Of a stretch of 64,000 nt of DNA, positions 11,605 to 23,879 are shown in pieces (position 1 is the stretch's first letter; each line of letters starts with the position of its first letter). Source of the DNA: Rhyzopertha dominica. Its lineage: Eukaryota; Arthropoda; Insecta; Coleoptera; Bostrichidae. The position numbers and the translations under genes were made by a program. The notes beneath the pieces are model-generated. The model made no database searches. It saw nothing but the letters and a program-made list of their open reading frames with translations, and was not told where the DNA came from. The stretch lies in assembly GCA_025024175.1 (NCBI GenBank), contig QCXZ01000003.1, forward strand, positions 17,504,392 to 17,568,391. Reading direction: 5' to 3'.

Positions 11605-12588
11605 CTAGAGGCGGGTGCATCTGTCGACACTAATCGTAAATTTTACAAGCCTATTTTTATTAATGAGAATAAATCCCGAGCATATATAGATTCGGGCTGT
11701 TTTGGCGTTACAATAACATTTAGCGAATTAGGTAGACTAGGATTAATCTGTAATAATAAGGAAACAATAGTCTTAAGAGGATATGGAAGTGGTACGGTTA
11801 CAACTTTAGGAGTGTGTAGATTTAAATTAAAAGTTGACGAAGTGGAGGCCGAAGTGGAGGCTCACGTTGTGCCTGATTCAGTGCAGAAAGTACCTGTATT
11901 AGTAGGTCGATCATTTACAGAACTGCCAGGTGTACTCATGATAAAGGATGAAAAACAATTGCTGTTTAAAAAGGGCGATCTACAGCATATCGAGGATATT
12001 TTTCCAGTAAATCAGAAAGTGGTGTTGTGGGCGAAAGACCATATTGTAATACCCAAAAATCATTTAGTGAATGTAGCTGTAACTAGTAGGCCACTCAACT
12101 ATTCGGGAGATTTGTATCTGGAAGCTAGTATTAGGAGAGAACCAGGACGGGAATATTGCATCCCACGAGTGATTGTAAATATTCAACCTGACAAAGACGT
12201 GCTAGTACCTGTTATTAATCTTTCCGACCAAGATATAGTTATTAAATGCACTAAACCTTTTGCAAGGGCAAAGCCGTGTATACCGGAAAAAGTCCGGGAA
12301 GAGACTGAAAGTCATGTTTTGGCAGTACAAAAAGCGACGCTGCCACCTTTACCAACTGAAGAAATAAATATTGGCCCAGTCGATGAAAAATACCGTCAAG
12401 CCTTGATTCATCTGTTGCAAAAGTATAGGGATTGTTTTGCGCATTCTATGGAAGAATTAGGGTGTGCTAGATCTGCAGAATTAGTGATAGACCTAGCGGA
12501 CGACAAGCCTTTTACTTATAGGCCTTACCGTATGGCAGTGGGGAAAAGAGCAGCAGGCAGCTTTCGAAACTCTGAAAAAAAAGTTTAA
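11605..12588 (+). pseudogene. pol fragment: protease and N-terminal part of RT
   Basis: Open frame continuous with gag after its TGA. The aspartic protease signature AYIDSGCFGVTITF is near the start, followed by a connector and the first RT residues (ELVIDLADDKPFTYRPYRMA). The sequence then jumps straight to a segment that belongs just before RNase H, so the whole RT palm with its Asp pair is absent. The frame ends at 12588 in an A-run whose length differs between the two assembled copies. The protease would cleave the polyprotein, but no active RT can be made. Confidence 0.85.
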
Positions 12589-12602
12589 TTTGCAAACCCA
12601 TT

Positions 12603-13622
12603 TTGGCTCCATATATCCCGGAAGCAGAAACCCAAGTACACACAGACGCTAGCTCACACGGTCTGGCAGGAATTTTGCTCCAGAAACAGAAGGATGAAAA
12701 GTTCCATACTGTCAACTACTACAGTCGGCAGACAAACAGTGCGGAGAGCAAATATCACTCGTATGAACTCGAAACACTAGCTGCCGTAGAAAGCTTAAGA
12801 AAATTTCGCGTGTACCTGTTGGGGATCAACTTTACCGTAGTAACCGATTGCAATGCCTTGAGAGCCTCAAGTACAAAAAAAGATTTGCATCCCAGATTCG
12901 CCAAGTGGTGGCTACAGCTTCAAGAATTCACATTTGATGTGCAATATTGACCCGGAGATCGACTTAAACATGTGGATGCGCTAAGCAGAAATCCTGCGGA
13001 AACTGAGCTTGCGCCTCCAGAAGTTCTTCGAATTGAACAGGCGGATTGGGTCTTGGCAGGACAAATGACTGATGAAAAGATTAAGCACATTAAAGACGTC
13101 TTATCCAAACCACCGGAAACAGAGTATGAGAAGGGAATTTACAAGAATTACGCGCTTCGAAAGGACAGAGTCTATCGAATAACAGCGAAGGGAATACTGT
13201 GGGTCGTACCTCGAGGAATGAGAAACCAGGTGGTGAGATCAGCACGTGATCAAGCAGGTCACTTTGCGCTAGAGAAAACACTTCATCGTTTATGTCAGCA
13301 GTACTGGCTTCCAAAAATGCGAGAATATGTAGAGAAATACATAGCGTGTTGTATACCTTGCATATTTAATAAGAAGACAACTGGTAAAAAGGAAGGATTC
13401 CTGCACCCGATGAGAGCTACGGAGCCAATGGGTACTTTCCACGTGGATCATTTAGGTCCTTTTCCCAAAAGTAAAAAGGGGAATGTATACCTAATCGTGG
13501 GAGTGGATGTATTTACAAAGTTCCTGCTTATGAGACCCTGGACGACTCCTGGTGGAGTTTCAGATGATACTGCTAGCGAAAGTGGAGAAGATGGAGTGGT
13601 GCTCACCGATAACGAACCGTAA
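12603..13622 (+). pseudogene. RNase H and truncated integrase remnant
   Basis: The first part encodes an RNase H-like segment (VHTDASSHGLAGILLQKQ, ESKYHSYELETLAAVESLRK, TDCNALRAS). A TGA at 12948 interrupts it where a Trp is usual, and the same frame continues (PGDRLKHVDALSRN). An integrase zinc finger follows (HFALEKTLHRL, CCIPC) and the start of the core (FHVDHLGPFPKSKKGN). After FTKFLLMR the sequence jumps to an acidic tail ending VVLTDNEP, so the second and third catalytic acidic residues are lost. The TGA is present in both assembled copies and is therefore real. Confidence 0.87.
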
Positions 13623-13663
13623 TAGCTGCCACCTCGAGACGAGGTGAATTCAGGATGGCCGAA

Positions 13664-15842
13664 TGTGAGAATAGAATTTTCGTAAGCATGATATTTAGGT
13701 GAAAAATAGGAAATTCGATAGGCATGAAATTTTGTAAAACTGAGCATGTAACGTTTAAGTGGTTTACCATATGGCCGGCAATTTGAGATGTTGAATACAA
13801 GTGCTGGCGTCTCTGAGACGCAGTAACTTTCGTTAGGGTGACAGGTTGAACGAGACAGGGGATCTCGTAAAATTGACAAATCAGTTCGGCACTGTGTATG
13901 ATCATATTACTTACAAGTACATATTCGAAATTTATTAGCTAAAATCGTATTGGCTGAGCCTAAAAGACGCATCTTGAGAAAAAATGCATGTGATTGGGTA
14001 AATAGCATAATATGGGTGGATAGGAGGTGTGTGTTTATATCCAAATTGAGAACTTGAATAACTGGGGGAAATCAGTTCTTCTTAACCTCCGATTGTTTAA
14101 AGTACTCTTGACGGGAGTGTCATAACCGAATTAAATAACTCTGTAGAACTTGTACTGCACATGTAAATAGTGTTTGTGACGGCAGTTATAGTTGTAGTGC
14201 CTTCTATTGGATTAACCCTTTTTGNATTAAAGTAAAAGGTGAGTCAACCTCACAGAGCTTTATACTTCNATGTGAGTCAACCTCACAGAGCTTTATACTT
14301 CTATGTGAGTCAACCTCACAGAGCTTTATACTTCTATGTGTGTCAACCTCACAGAGCTTTATACTTCTATGTGAGTCAACCTCACAGAGCTTTATACTTC
14401 TATGTGTGCCAACCTCACAGAGCTTTTATACTTCTATGTGTGTCAACCTCACAGAGCTTTATACTTCTATGTGAGTTAACCTCACAGAGCTTTATACTTC
14501 TATGTGAGTCAACCTCACAGAGCTTATACTTCTATGTGAGTCAACCTCACAGAGCTTTATACTTCTATGTAACCTCACAGAGCTTTATACTCCTATGGGA
14601 TATCATGGCTTGTAGAGCAAGTCGCTCGTTGTTTAATTATCCACTAGAATACCAATTGCTGGTGAACACCTTGTATTTACTCTGCTTGTTGTTTAAGCTG
14701 TTTCATGTTCTGTCTCTGCTTGCCTGTTGAGCTTGTAGCTCATCCACTGGATTGGATTCAGTGGGCCCAACGGGGCGTTATCGAGTAAAGCTTAATGTTT
14801 TACTTATTGAGCTTGTAGCTCATCCACTGGACTGGGTTCAGTGGGCTCAACCGGGGCGTGATCTAGTAAAGCTTATTGTTTTACTTATTGGAGCTTGTAG
14901 CTCATCCACTGAATTGGATTCAGTGGGCCCAACGGGGCGTTAACGAGTAAAGCTTAATGTTTTACTTATTGAGCTTGTAGCTCATCCACTGGACTGGGTT
15001 CAGTGGGCCCAACGGGGCGTGATCTAGTAAAGCTTATTGTTTTACTTATTGAGCTTGTAGCTCATCCACTGGATTGGATTCAGTGGGCCCAACGGGGCGT
15101 TAACGAGTAAAGCTTATTGTTTTACTTATTGAGCTTGTAGCTCATCCACTGGATTGGATTCAGTGGGCCCAAGGGGGCGTTATCTAGTAAAGCTTATTGT
15201 TTTACTTGTTGAGCTTGTAGCTCATCCACTGGACTATGTTCAGTGGGCCCAACGGGGCGTTATTGAGTAGNGCTTATTGTTTTACTTATTGGGCTTGTAG
15301 CTCATCCACTGAATTGGATTCAGTGGGCCTAACGAGGCGTTATCAGCGANTTAATGATTAGTGTCCTGACGNGAACCCATCCCGTCATGCTGGGCCTAAT
15401 TTGAGACAGCAGTAGACAAATTATTATCCTAATGAATCTAAACCTAAGTCAGCTTAGAAGANTATAAAGCTCATGCGTGTTTTCCTATATTTATTGCAGA
15501 GAGCCAAAGTGCGAGGGTAAACCTGTAACCAGGGAGGATCGAGGGTCACTGTCCGCTTGGATGTCCTGACACAGGCGGGTGGTCTTCAACCACCCACTGA
15601 CCTAGATTTAAGTGCACATTGTCACATAATTCAATAGATGGAAATTGTTCAAGTTGTTTCTGATTTATTAACTTGCCACCTGACTAATTTGACGTGCAGA
15701 AGTAAGCCATAATAAAGTCTTGACATTAATATTAATTATGCAGCGTTAAGGCTAGTAGGTTTTTGTAAAAAAAAAGTATAGCATATATCTTCGTGTTGTC
15801 TCTTCAGATTTGTCTTACAATTTTCAGAAGATTTGTCTTACA
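13664..15842 (+). repeat. 3' LTR as read in the first contig
   Basis: About 2179 bp, same start and end as the 5' LTR, followed by TA repeats. It contains several N bases and single-base insertions or deletions, unlike the cleaner copy at 20102-22275. It shares diagnostic bases with that copy and not with the 5' LTR, so both represent the same 3' LTR. Confidence 0.9.
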
Positions 15843-16963
15843 ATATATATATATATATATTTAAATCTTCGGTTTAAGGGGAATTCGACTTTTGTTGAAA
15901 TTATGTAAACTCTTTTTTCTTTGCCAAGCTTTCGATTTTATTTTAAATCTTCTTCAGGGCTTCTACAACATTTATAACAGTAATGTACCCTAAAACTACA
16001 TGTAACTCGTAACCTTTACTGAAATTGAGGTTATAAAAGGGGGCCAATTTTATCTTCCAAATCTTGCATAACTTATATAATTTGATTGAATTTGAAGTTT
16101 CATTACAGATTTGATTAATGACAAAATATGAAAGTTGCAACATAGCCACCACATTTTTCATAAATTTATGCCTGCCGATTTACTATGATTTTAATATTTC
16201 TTCTGATAATAAATAGGTGTAAATATTACTCAAATTTTGTGTATCCGATTTTTTATTTATTGTGTTAGCACTTTTATTAATTTGGTACATTTCTAAAAAC
16301 AAACGTTTATTTGTAACATTCTCTTTTTCTAAAATTTTGACTTCTTCCCAATTTATTATGTGATTATTTCTAATTACGTGTTCTCCTAATGAACATCGAT
16401 CTCTATCTTTTCTAATATCACTTTTATGCAGTGCTGTCCTACTGGATAGCCACTGCGATGTCTGTCCCACATAAATTTTTTCACAAGTATCACATTTTAA
16501 AGAATAAACAACATTCGATTGATATTGTAATGGAATATTTGATTTCAATTTGCTAAATAAATTTGAACCCTTTTTAAAATTTTTTAATGCTATTTTTATA
16601 CCCTCATTTTTAAAACTTCTAATTAATTTTGTTNCCAAACCTGTAATATTTGGAAGAGATCCAAACCGAGATACTTCTGAATTATGATTACTTTGAGAAT
16701 CATGGTTTTCTTGCTGCTCCACTCTGTCTAAAACATTCACCGAATTTAAATTTTGTTGATTAATCGCACAATCGTTTTGTAAGTAATCAATAGTAGAAAA
16801 TAAAATTTTGTTTATCAAAGTTTGCGGGTAAGAATTTTGAAGTAACATAATTTTTAATTTTTGTAAATTCTTATTTATGTAATTTGGATGTGAGATTTTT
16901 TTAATTCTGTGTTTCATTTGCCTAATAAAGTTAATTTTAATTTTAATTGAGTGATTTGACAAA
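15843..16963 (-). mobile_element. Penelope-like element, cut by gap (redundant with 22276-23394)
   Basis: Minus-strand PLE sequence, the same as 22276-23394 apart from small differences and N bases. It codes for the second half of the PLE polyprotein including the GIY-YIG domain (CEKIYVGQTSQWLSSR). The sequence ends abruptly at the 100-N gap. It is almost certainly a second reading of the single PLE described at 22292-23912. Confidence 0.85.
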
Positions 16964-17063
16964 NNNNNNNNNNNNNNNNNNNNNNNNNNNNNNNNNNNNN
17001 NNNNNNNNNNNNNNNNNNNNNNNNNNNNNNNNNNNNNNNNNNNNNNNNNNNNNNNNNNNNNNN
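16964..17063. other. Assembly gap, exactly 100 N
   Basis: One hundred N bases, the usual placeholder for a scaffold join of unknown size. The flanking sequences 10634-16963 and 17064-23394 are the same sequence over about 6.3 kb. Confidence 0.99.
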
Positions 17064-20000
17064 AGTGGGATCTGAATTTGCGTGATTGATTACTTTTAAT
17101 TAGATAATACAATTTAATAGTCGTGGGCATTAAAGGACAACCCTTTACCTCGATCTACCCGCTGGTATAAAACAGGTTGTAGGTAGTAGAATAATTAAAT
17201 TGCATGTGTGTGTCGAGAAGTAAAGTTGCCATAATCGTCTAGGAGCTATTTGTCAACCCTTCATTACAATGGCCGGTAAACGGGGTCAGAAACGATCAAG
17301 AGAAACTTCCGAAGCCTCTGAGGAGGCCGCGCCAACCACCTCGCGCGCACGATCAAATGACGGTTCCGAATCGCGTTCTAGTACCGTTCAGAGCGATAAA
17401 TTCGATATGCCTAGCGGAAGCAATGGCTAGTTTTATAAAATGTCAGGGAGAAACGGGACGACATCAGAGTGGATGCTACAAATGGCGATGCGGTACCGAC
17501 TTTCGATCCAACGAGTAGGGAATATACCACGGAAATGTGGATACACAAAATTGACGAACTAAGAACAGTCTTTAAATGGAACGAAACTTCCCAGTATTCC
17601 TTCATCATAGGTGGGCTAGACGATGGGGTAGTTAAAAAGCGGAGCGCGTGCTGGCAAGCACGAAACACCTCAATCACTGTACGAGTTTTTAATCGCTCAC
17701 GAAGATGATGCGGCTCATAAAACTACATCCCAAACAGTCCGACCGCATCTTAATCGTTTTCATAAGACGGGTACAGGAAGGACGTACGTAATAACAAGCG
17801 ATACCACCAAGAAAGGAGTAACAGCAATACCGGCGGGGGCGGAAGTAGTGGAATTAACTGTTTCAAATGCAACAAAAGTGGACATTACGCTCGAGACTGC
17901 AGGGTGGCTGTAAAAAGGTGTATTTTGTGCAATAAAATTGGGCATGACAAGAAATACTGCCTGGAATACCGCAATGAAGGTCGCACGCAGAACAACGGGG
18001 AGCATTCGGGATCTAAGAAGGACGGCACGGTCGCATGACTAGAGGCGGGTGCATCTGTCGACACTAATCGTAAATTTTACAAGCCTATTTTTATTAATGA
18101 GAATAAATCCCGAGCATATATAGATTCGGGCTGTTTTGGCGTTACAATAACATTTAGCGAATTAGGTAGACTAGGATTAATCTGTAATAATAAGGAAACA
18201 ATAGTCTTAAGAGGATATGGAAGTGGTACGGTTACAACTTTAGGAGTGTGTAGATTTAAATTAAAAGTTGACGAAGTGGAGGCCGAAGTGGAGGCTCACG
18301 TTGTGCCTGATTCAGTGCAGAAAGTACCTGTATTAGTAGGTCGATCATTTACAGAACTGCCAGGTGTACTCATGATAAAGGATGAAAAACAATTGCTGTT
18401 TAAAAAGGGCGATCTACAGCATATCGAGGATATTTTTCCAGTAAATCAGAAAGTGGTGTTGTGGGCGAAAGACCATATTGTAATACCCAAAAATCATTTA
18501 GTGAATGTAGCTGTAACTAGTAGGCCACTCAACTATTCGGGAGATTTGTATCTGGAAGCTAGTATTAGGAGAGAACCAGGACGGGAATATTGCATCCCAC
18601 GAGTGATTGTAAATATTCAACCTGACAAAGACGTGCTAGTACCCTGTTATTAATCTTTCCGACCAAGATATAGTTATTAAATGCACTAAACCTTTTGCAA
18701 GGGCAAAGCCGTGTATACCGGAAAAAAGTCCGGGAAGAGACTGAAAGTCATGTTTTGGCAGTACAAAAAGGCGACGCTGCCACCTTTACCAACTGAAGAA
18801 ATAAATATTGGCCCAGTCGATGAAAAATACCGGTCAAGCCTTGATTCATCTGTTGCAAAAGTATAGGGATTGTTTTGCGCATTCTATGGAAGAATTAGGG
18901 TGTGCTAGATCTGCAGAATTAGTGATAGACCTAGCGGACGACAAGCCTTTTACTTATAGGCCTTACCGTATGGCAGTGGGGAAAAGAGCAGCAGGCAGCT
19001 TTCGAAACTCTGAAAAAAAGTTTAATTTGCAAACCCATTTGGCTCCATATATCCCGGAAGCAGGAAACCCAAGTACACACAGACGCTAGCTCACACGGTC
19101 TGGCAGGAATTTTGCTCCAGAAACAGAAGGATGAAAAGTTCCATACTGTCAACTACTACAGTCGGCAGACAAACAGTGCGGAGAGCAAATATCACTCGTA
19201 TGAACTCGAAACACTAGCTGCCGTAGAAAGCTTAAGAAAATTTCGCGTGTACCTGTTGGGGATCAACTTTACCGTAGTAACCGATTGCAATGCCTTGAGA
19301 GCCTCAAGTACAAAAAAAGATTTGCATCCCAGATTCGCCAAGTGGTGGCTACAGCTTCAAGAATTCACATTTGATGTGCAATATTGACCCGGAGATCGAC
19401 TTAAACATGTGGATGCGCTAAGCAGAAATCCTGCGGAAACTGAGCTTGCGCCTCCAGAAGTTCTTCGAATTGAACAGGCGGATTGGGTCTTGGCAGGACA
19501 AATGACTGATGAAAAGATTAAGCACATTAAAGACGTCTTATCCAAACCACCGGAAACAGAGTATGAGAAGGGAATTTAACAAGAATTACGCGCTTCGAAA
19601 GGACAGAGTCTATCGAATAACAGCGAAGGGAATACTGTGGGTCGTACCTCGAGGAATGAGAAACCAGGTGGTGAGATCAGCACGTGATCAAGCAGGTCAC
19701 TTTGCGCTAGAGAAAACACTTCATCGTTTATGTCAGCAGTACTGGCTTCCAAAAATGCGAGAATATGTAGAGAAATACATAGCGTGTTGTATACCTTGCA
19801 TATTTAATAAGAAGACAACTGGTAAAAAGGAAGGATTCCTGCACCCGATGAGAGCTACGGAGCCAATGGGTACTTTCCACGTGGATCATTTAGGTCCTTT
19901 TCCCAAAAGTAAAAAGGGGAATGTATACCTAATCGTGGGAGTGGATGTATTTACAAAGTTCCTGCTTATGAGACCCTGGACGACTCCTGGTGGAGTTTCA

Positions 20001-20101
20001 GATGATACTGCTAGCGAAAGTGGAGAAGATGGAGTGGTGCTCACCGATAACGAACCGTAATAGCTGCCACCTCGAGACGAGGTGAATTCAGGATGGCCGA
20101 A
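17064..20101 (+). pseudogene. Second reading of the retrotransposon internal region (probable false duplication)
   Basis: Parallels 10634-13663 with the same gag start (17270), zinc knuckles, protease, deleted RT, in-frame TGA in the RNase H region (19385) and truncated integrase. It carries many single-base insertions and deletions that break gag and pol, which fits unpolished sequence at a contig start. It begins abruptly after the N gap with no 5' LTR, as expected if it is the start of an overlapping contig and not a separate insertion. Confidence 0.88.
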
Positions 20102-22275
20102 TGTGAGAATAGAATTTTCGTAAGCATGATATTTAGGTGAAAAATAGGAAATTCGATAGGCATGAATTTTGTAAAACTGAGCATGTAACGTTTAAGTGGT
20201 TTACCATATGGCCGGCAATTTGAGATGTTGAATACAAGTGCTGGCGTCTCTGAGACGCAGTAACTTTCGTTAGGGTGACAGGTTGAACGAGACAGNGGAT
20301 CTCGTAAAATTGACAAATCAGTTCGGCACTGTGTATGATCATATTACTTACAAGTACATATTCGAAATTTATTAGCTAAAATCGTATTGGCTGAGCCTAA
20401 AAGACGCATCTTGAGAAAAATGCATGTGATTGGGTAAATAGCATAATATGGGTGGATAGGAGGTGTGTGTTTATATCCAAATTGAGAACTTGAATAACTG
20501 GGGGAAATCAGTTCTTCTTAACCTCCGATTGTTTAAAGTACTCTTGACGGGAGTGTCATAACCGAATTAAATAACTCTGTAGAACTTGTACTGCACATGT
20601 AAATAGTGTTTGTGACGGCAGTTATAGTTGTAGTGCCTTCTATTGGATTAACCCTTTTTGGATTAAAGTAAAAGGTGAGTCAACCTCACAGAGCTTTATA
20701 CTTCTATGTGAGTCAACCTCACAGAGCTTTATACTTCTATGTGAGTCAACCTCACAGAGCTTTATACTTCTATGTGTGTCAACCTCACAGAGCTTTATAC
20801 TTCTATGTGAGTCAACCTCACAGAGCTTTATACTTCTATGTGTGCCAACCTCACAGAGCTTTATACTTCTATGTGTGTCAACCTCACAGAGCTTTATACT
20901 TCTATGTGAGTTAACCTCACAGAGCTTTATACTTCTATGTGAGTCAACCTCACAGAGCTTTATACTTCTATGTGAGTCAACCTCACAGAGCTTTATACTT
21001 CTATGTAACCTCACAGAGCTTTATACTCCTATGGGATATCATGGCTTGTAGAGCAAGTCGCTCGTTGTTTAATTATCCACTAGAATACCAATTGCTGGTG
21101 AACACCTTGTATTTACTCTGCTTGTTGTTTAAGCTGTTTCATGTTCTGTCTCTGCTTGCCTGTTGAGCTTGTAGCTCATCCACTGGATTGGATTCAGTGG
21201 GCCCAACGGGGCGTTATCGAGTAAAGCTTAATGTTTTACTTATTGAGCTTGTAGCTCATCCACCGGACTGGGTTCAGTGGGCTCAACGGGGCGTGATCTA
21301 GTAAAGCTTATTGTTTTACTTATTGAGCTTGTAGCTCATCCACTGAATTGGATTCAGTGGGCCCAACGGGGCGTTAACGAGTAAAGCTTAATGTTTTACT
21401 TATTGAGCTTGTAGCTCATCCACTGGACTGGGTTCAGTGGGCCCAACGGGGCGTGATCTAGTAAAGCTTATTGTTTTACTTATTGAGCTTGTAGCTCATC
21501 CACTGGATTGGATTCAGTGGGCCCAACGGGGCGTTAACGAGTAAAGCTTATTGTTTTACTTATTGAGCTTGTAGCTCATCCACTGGATTGGATTCAGTGG
21601 GCCCAAGGGGGCGTTATCTAGTAAAGCTTATTGTTTTACTTGTTGAGCTTGTAGCTCATCCACTGGACTATGTTCAGTGGGCCCAACGGGGCGTTATTGA
21701 GTAGAGCTTATTGTTTTACTTATTGGGCTTGTAGCTCATCCACTGAATTGGATTCAGTGGGCCTATCGAGGCGTTATCAGCGAATTAATGATTAGTGTCC
21801 TGACGGGAACCCATCCCGTCATGCTGGGCCTAATTGAGACAGCAGTAGACAAATTATTATCCTAATGAATCTAAACCTAAGTCAGCTTAGAAGAATATAA
21901 AGCTCATGCGTGTTTTCCTATATTTATTGCAGAGAGCCAAAGTGCGAGGGTAAACCTGTAACCAGGGAGGATCGAGGGTCACTGTCCGCTTGGATGTCCT
22001 GACACAGCGGGTGGTCTTCAACCACCACTGACCTAGATTTAAGTGCACATTGTCACATAATTCAATAGATGGAAATTGTTCAAGTTGTTTCTGATTTATT
22101 AACTTGCCACCTGACTAATTTGACGTGCAGAAGTAAGCCATAATAAAGTCTTGACATTAATATTAATTATGCAGCGTTAAGGCTAGTAGGTTTTTGTAAA
22201 AAAAAAAGTATAGCATATATCTTCGTGTTGTCTCTTCAGATTTGTCTTACAATTTTTCAGAAGATTTGTCTTACA
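20102..22275 (+). repeat. 3' LTR as read in the second contig
   Basis: 2174 bp, TGTGAG to TTACA, with the same 33-bp and 80-bp arrays and followed by the same TA tract and PLE as the copy at 13664-15842. It shares A at 20473 and T at 21283 with that copy, against the 5' LTR. Confidence 0.9.
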
Positions 22276-22355
22276 ATATATATATATATATATTTAAATC
22301 TTCGGTTTAAGGGGAATTCGACTTTTGTTGAAATTATGTAAACTCTTTTTTCTTT

Positions 22356-22393
22356 GCCAAGCTTTCGATTTTATTTTAAATCTTCTTCAGGGC
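22356..22393 (-). ncRNA. Hammerhead-like motif in PLE 3' tail
   Basis: Read on the minus strand: GCC, CTGAAGA, A, a GATTT/AAATC hairpin, GAA, then the palindrome AGCT, T and GGC. The outer GCC/GGC can form a short stem I. It has the order of hammerhead core elements, with one extra A after CTGAAGA. The same motif in the redundant copy is at 15923-15961. Confidence 0.6.
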
Positions 22394-22613
22394 TTCTACA
22401 ACATTTATAACAGTATGTACCTAAAACTACATGTAACTCGTAACCTTACTGAAATTGAGGTTTATAAAAGGGGGCCAATTTTATCTTCCAAATCTTGCAT
22501 AACTTATATAATTTGATTGAATTTGAAGTTTCATTACAGATTTGATTAATGACAAAATATGAAAGTTGCAACATAGCCACCACATTTTTCATAAATTTAT
22601 GCCTGCCGATTTA

Positions 22614-23879
22614 CTATGATTTTAATATTTCTTCTGATAATAAATAGGTGTAAATATTACTCAAATTTTGTGTATCCGATTTTTTATTTATTGTGTTAGC
22701 ACTTTTATTAATTTGGTACATTTCTAAAAACAAACGTTTATTTGTAACATTCTCTTTTTCTAAAATTTTGACTTCTTCCCAATTTATTATGTGATTATTT
22801 CTAATTACGTGTTCTCCTAATGAACATCGATCTCTATCTTTTCTAATATCACTTTTATGCAGTGCTGTCCTACTGGATAGCCACTGCGATGTCTGTCCCA
22901 CATAAATTTTTTCACAAGTATCACATTTTAAAGAATAAACAACATTCGATTGATATTGTAATGGAATATTTGATTTCAATTTGCTAAATAAATTTGAACC
23001 CTTTTTAAAATTTTTTAATGCTATTTTTATACCCTCATTTTTAAAACTTCTAATTAATTTTGTTGCCAAACCTGTAATATTTGGAAGAGATCCAAACCGA
23101 GATACTTCTGAATTATGATTACTTTGAGAATCATGGTTTTCTTGCTGCTCCACTCTGTCTAAAACATTCACCGAATTTAAATTTTGTTGATTAATCGCAC
23201 AATCGTTTTGTAAGTAATCAATAGTAGAAAATAAAATTTTGTTTATCAAAGTTTGCGGGTAAGAATTTTGAAGTAACATAATTTTTAATTTTTGTAAATT
23301 CTTATTTATGTAATTTGGATGTGAGATTTTTTTAATTCTGTGTTTCATTTGCCTAATAAAGTTAATTTTAATTTTAATTGAGTGATTTGACAAAAAATTT
23401 ATATATCTGCCTGAAGAGGTGGGTTTTTGATACCAATCTAAGACAATCTTATTATTTTGCCGTATTACTTTTGTATCTAGAAACGGTACACCACCATCCA
23501 CTTCTCTCTCAACTGTAAATTTTATATGTTGGTCGAAAGAATTGAAAACCATTATAATTTCTTCTATGCCAGAGGTTGGAATTACTAAAATTAAATCATC
23601 CACAAATTTTTTTATAAATGTTATGTTATATGTCAATTTTGGTATACATGAATTTAGAAGTTCGTCCATTACATACTGTGCAAGTATAGGACTTAATTTT
23701 GAACCCATAGCGCATCCAAAAATTTGTTTGTAATATTTGTCCTCATAGTTAAAATAATTGTTATCTAATATGAATGATACCATTTCTATAAAAAGCTCTC
23801 TTCTTTTATAATTTGTATTAATTTTTGGACATTGAAAAAATGGGTCAATTTTATTCCATTTTTCACATAATTTCAACAA
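22614..23879 (-). CDS. PLE reverse transcriptase-GIY-YIG endonuclease, N-terminally truncated
   Basis: 421 codons without a stop. The RT part starts within the fingers and shows GCAMGSKLSPILAQYVMDE, the catalytic FVDDLI and PFLDTKVI, followed by the PLE-typical WYQKPTSSGRYINFLSNHS. The C-terminal part is a GIY-YIG endonuclease (VVYSLKCDTCEKIYVGQTSQ). Together they are diagnostic of Penelope-like retroelements, in which the endonuclease nicks DNA and the RT copies the RNA. Full-length PLE proteins are much longer, so about the first third is missing. The frame stays open into the 48-bp inverted repeat, so the ATG at 23879 is not a natural start. The open frame suggests recent activity of the source element. 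Confidence 0.9.
   Translation of the reverse strand: MLKLCEKWNKIDPFFQCPKINTNYKRRELFIEMVSFILDNNYFNYEDKYYKQIFGCAMGSKLSPILAQYVMDELLNSCIPKLTYNITFIKKFVDDLILVIPTSGIEEIIMVFNSFDQHIKFTVEREVDGGVPFLDTKVIRQNNKIVLDWYQKPTSSGRYINFLSNHSIKIKINFIRQMKHRIKKISHPNYINKNLQKLKIMLLQNSYPQTLINKILFSTIDYLQNDCAINQQNLNSVNVLDRVEQQENHDSQSNHNSEVSRFGSLPNITGLATKLIRSFKNEGIKIALKNFKKGSNLFSKLKSNIPLQYQSNVVYSLKCDTCEKIYVGQTSQWLSSRTALHKSDIRKDRDRCSLGEHVIRNNHIINWEEVKILEKENVTNKRLFLEMYQINKSANTINKKSDTQNLSNIYTYLLSEEILKS

Larger units (their letters stand above)
8450..15842 (+). mobile_element. LTR retrotransposon (Ty3/Gypsy, deletion derivative) in FAS-1 intron
   Basis: A 7.4-kb element bounded by LTRs of 2172 and 2179 bp that start TGTGAG and end TTACA. 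Between them are an intact gag, an aspartic protease, the first residues of RT, a remnant of RNase H and a cut-down integrase. The RT palm and two of the three integrase catalytic acidic residues are missing, so it cannot encode its own replication. The LTRs are nearly identical, so it moved recently, presumably in trans. An overlapping second copy of its right part appears after the N gap at 17064 and is very probably an assembly artefact. Confidence 0.93.

Noticed and set aside
8450..22275. Two independent insertions of the same LTR retrotransposon, or a tandem three-LTR array
   Set aside because: The N gap, shared 3' LTR variants, shared downstream PLE and contig-end error pattern fit one element read twice.
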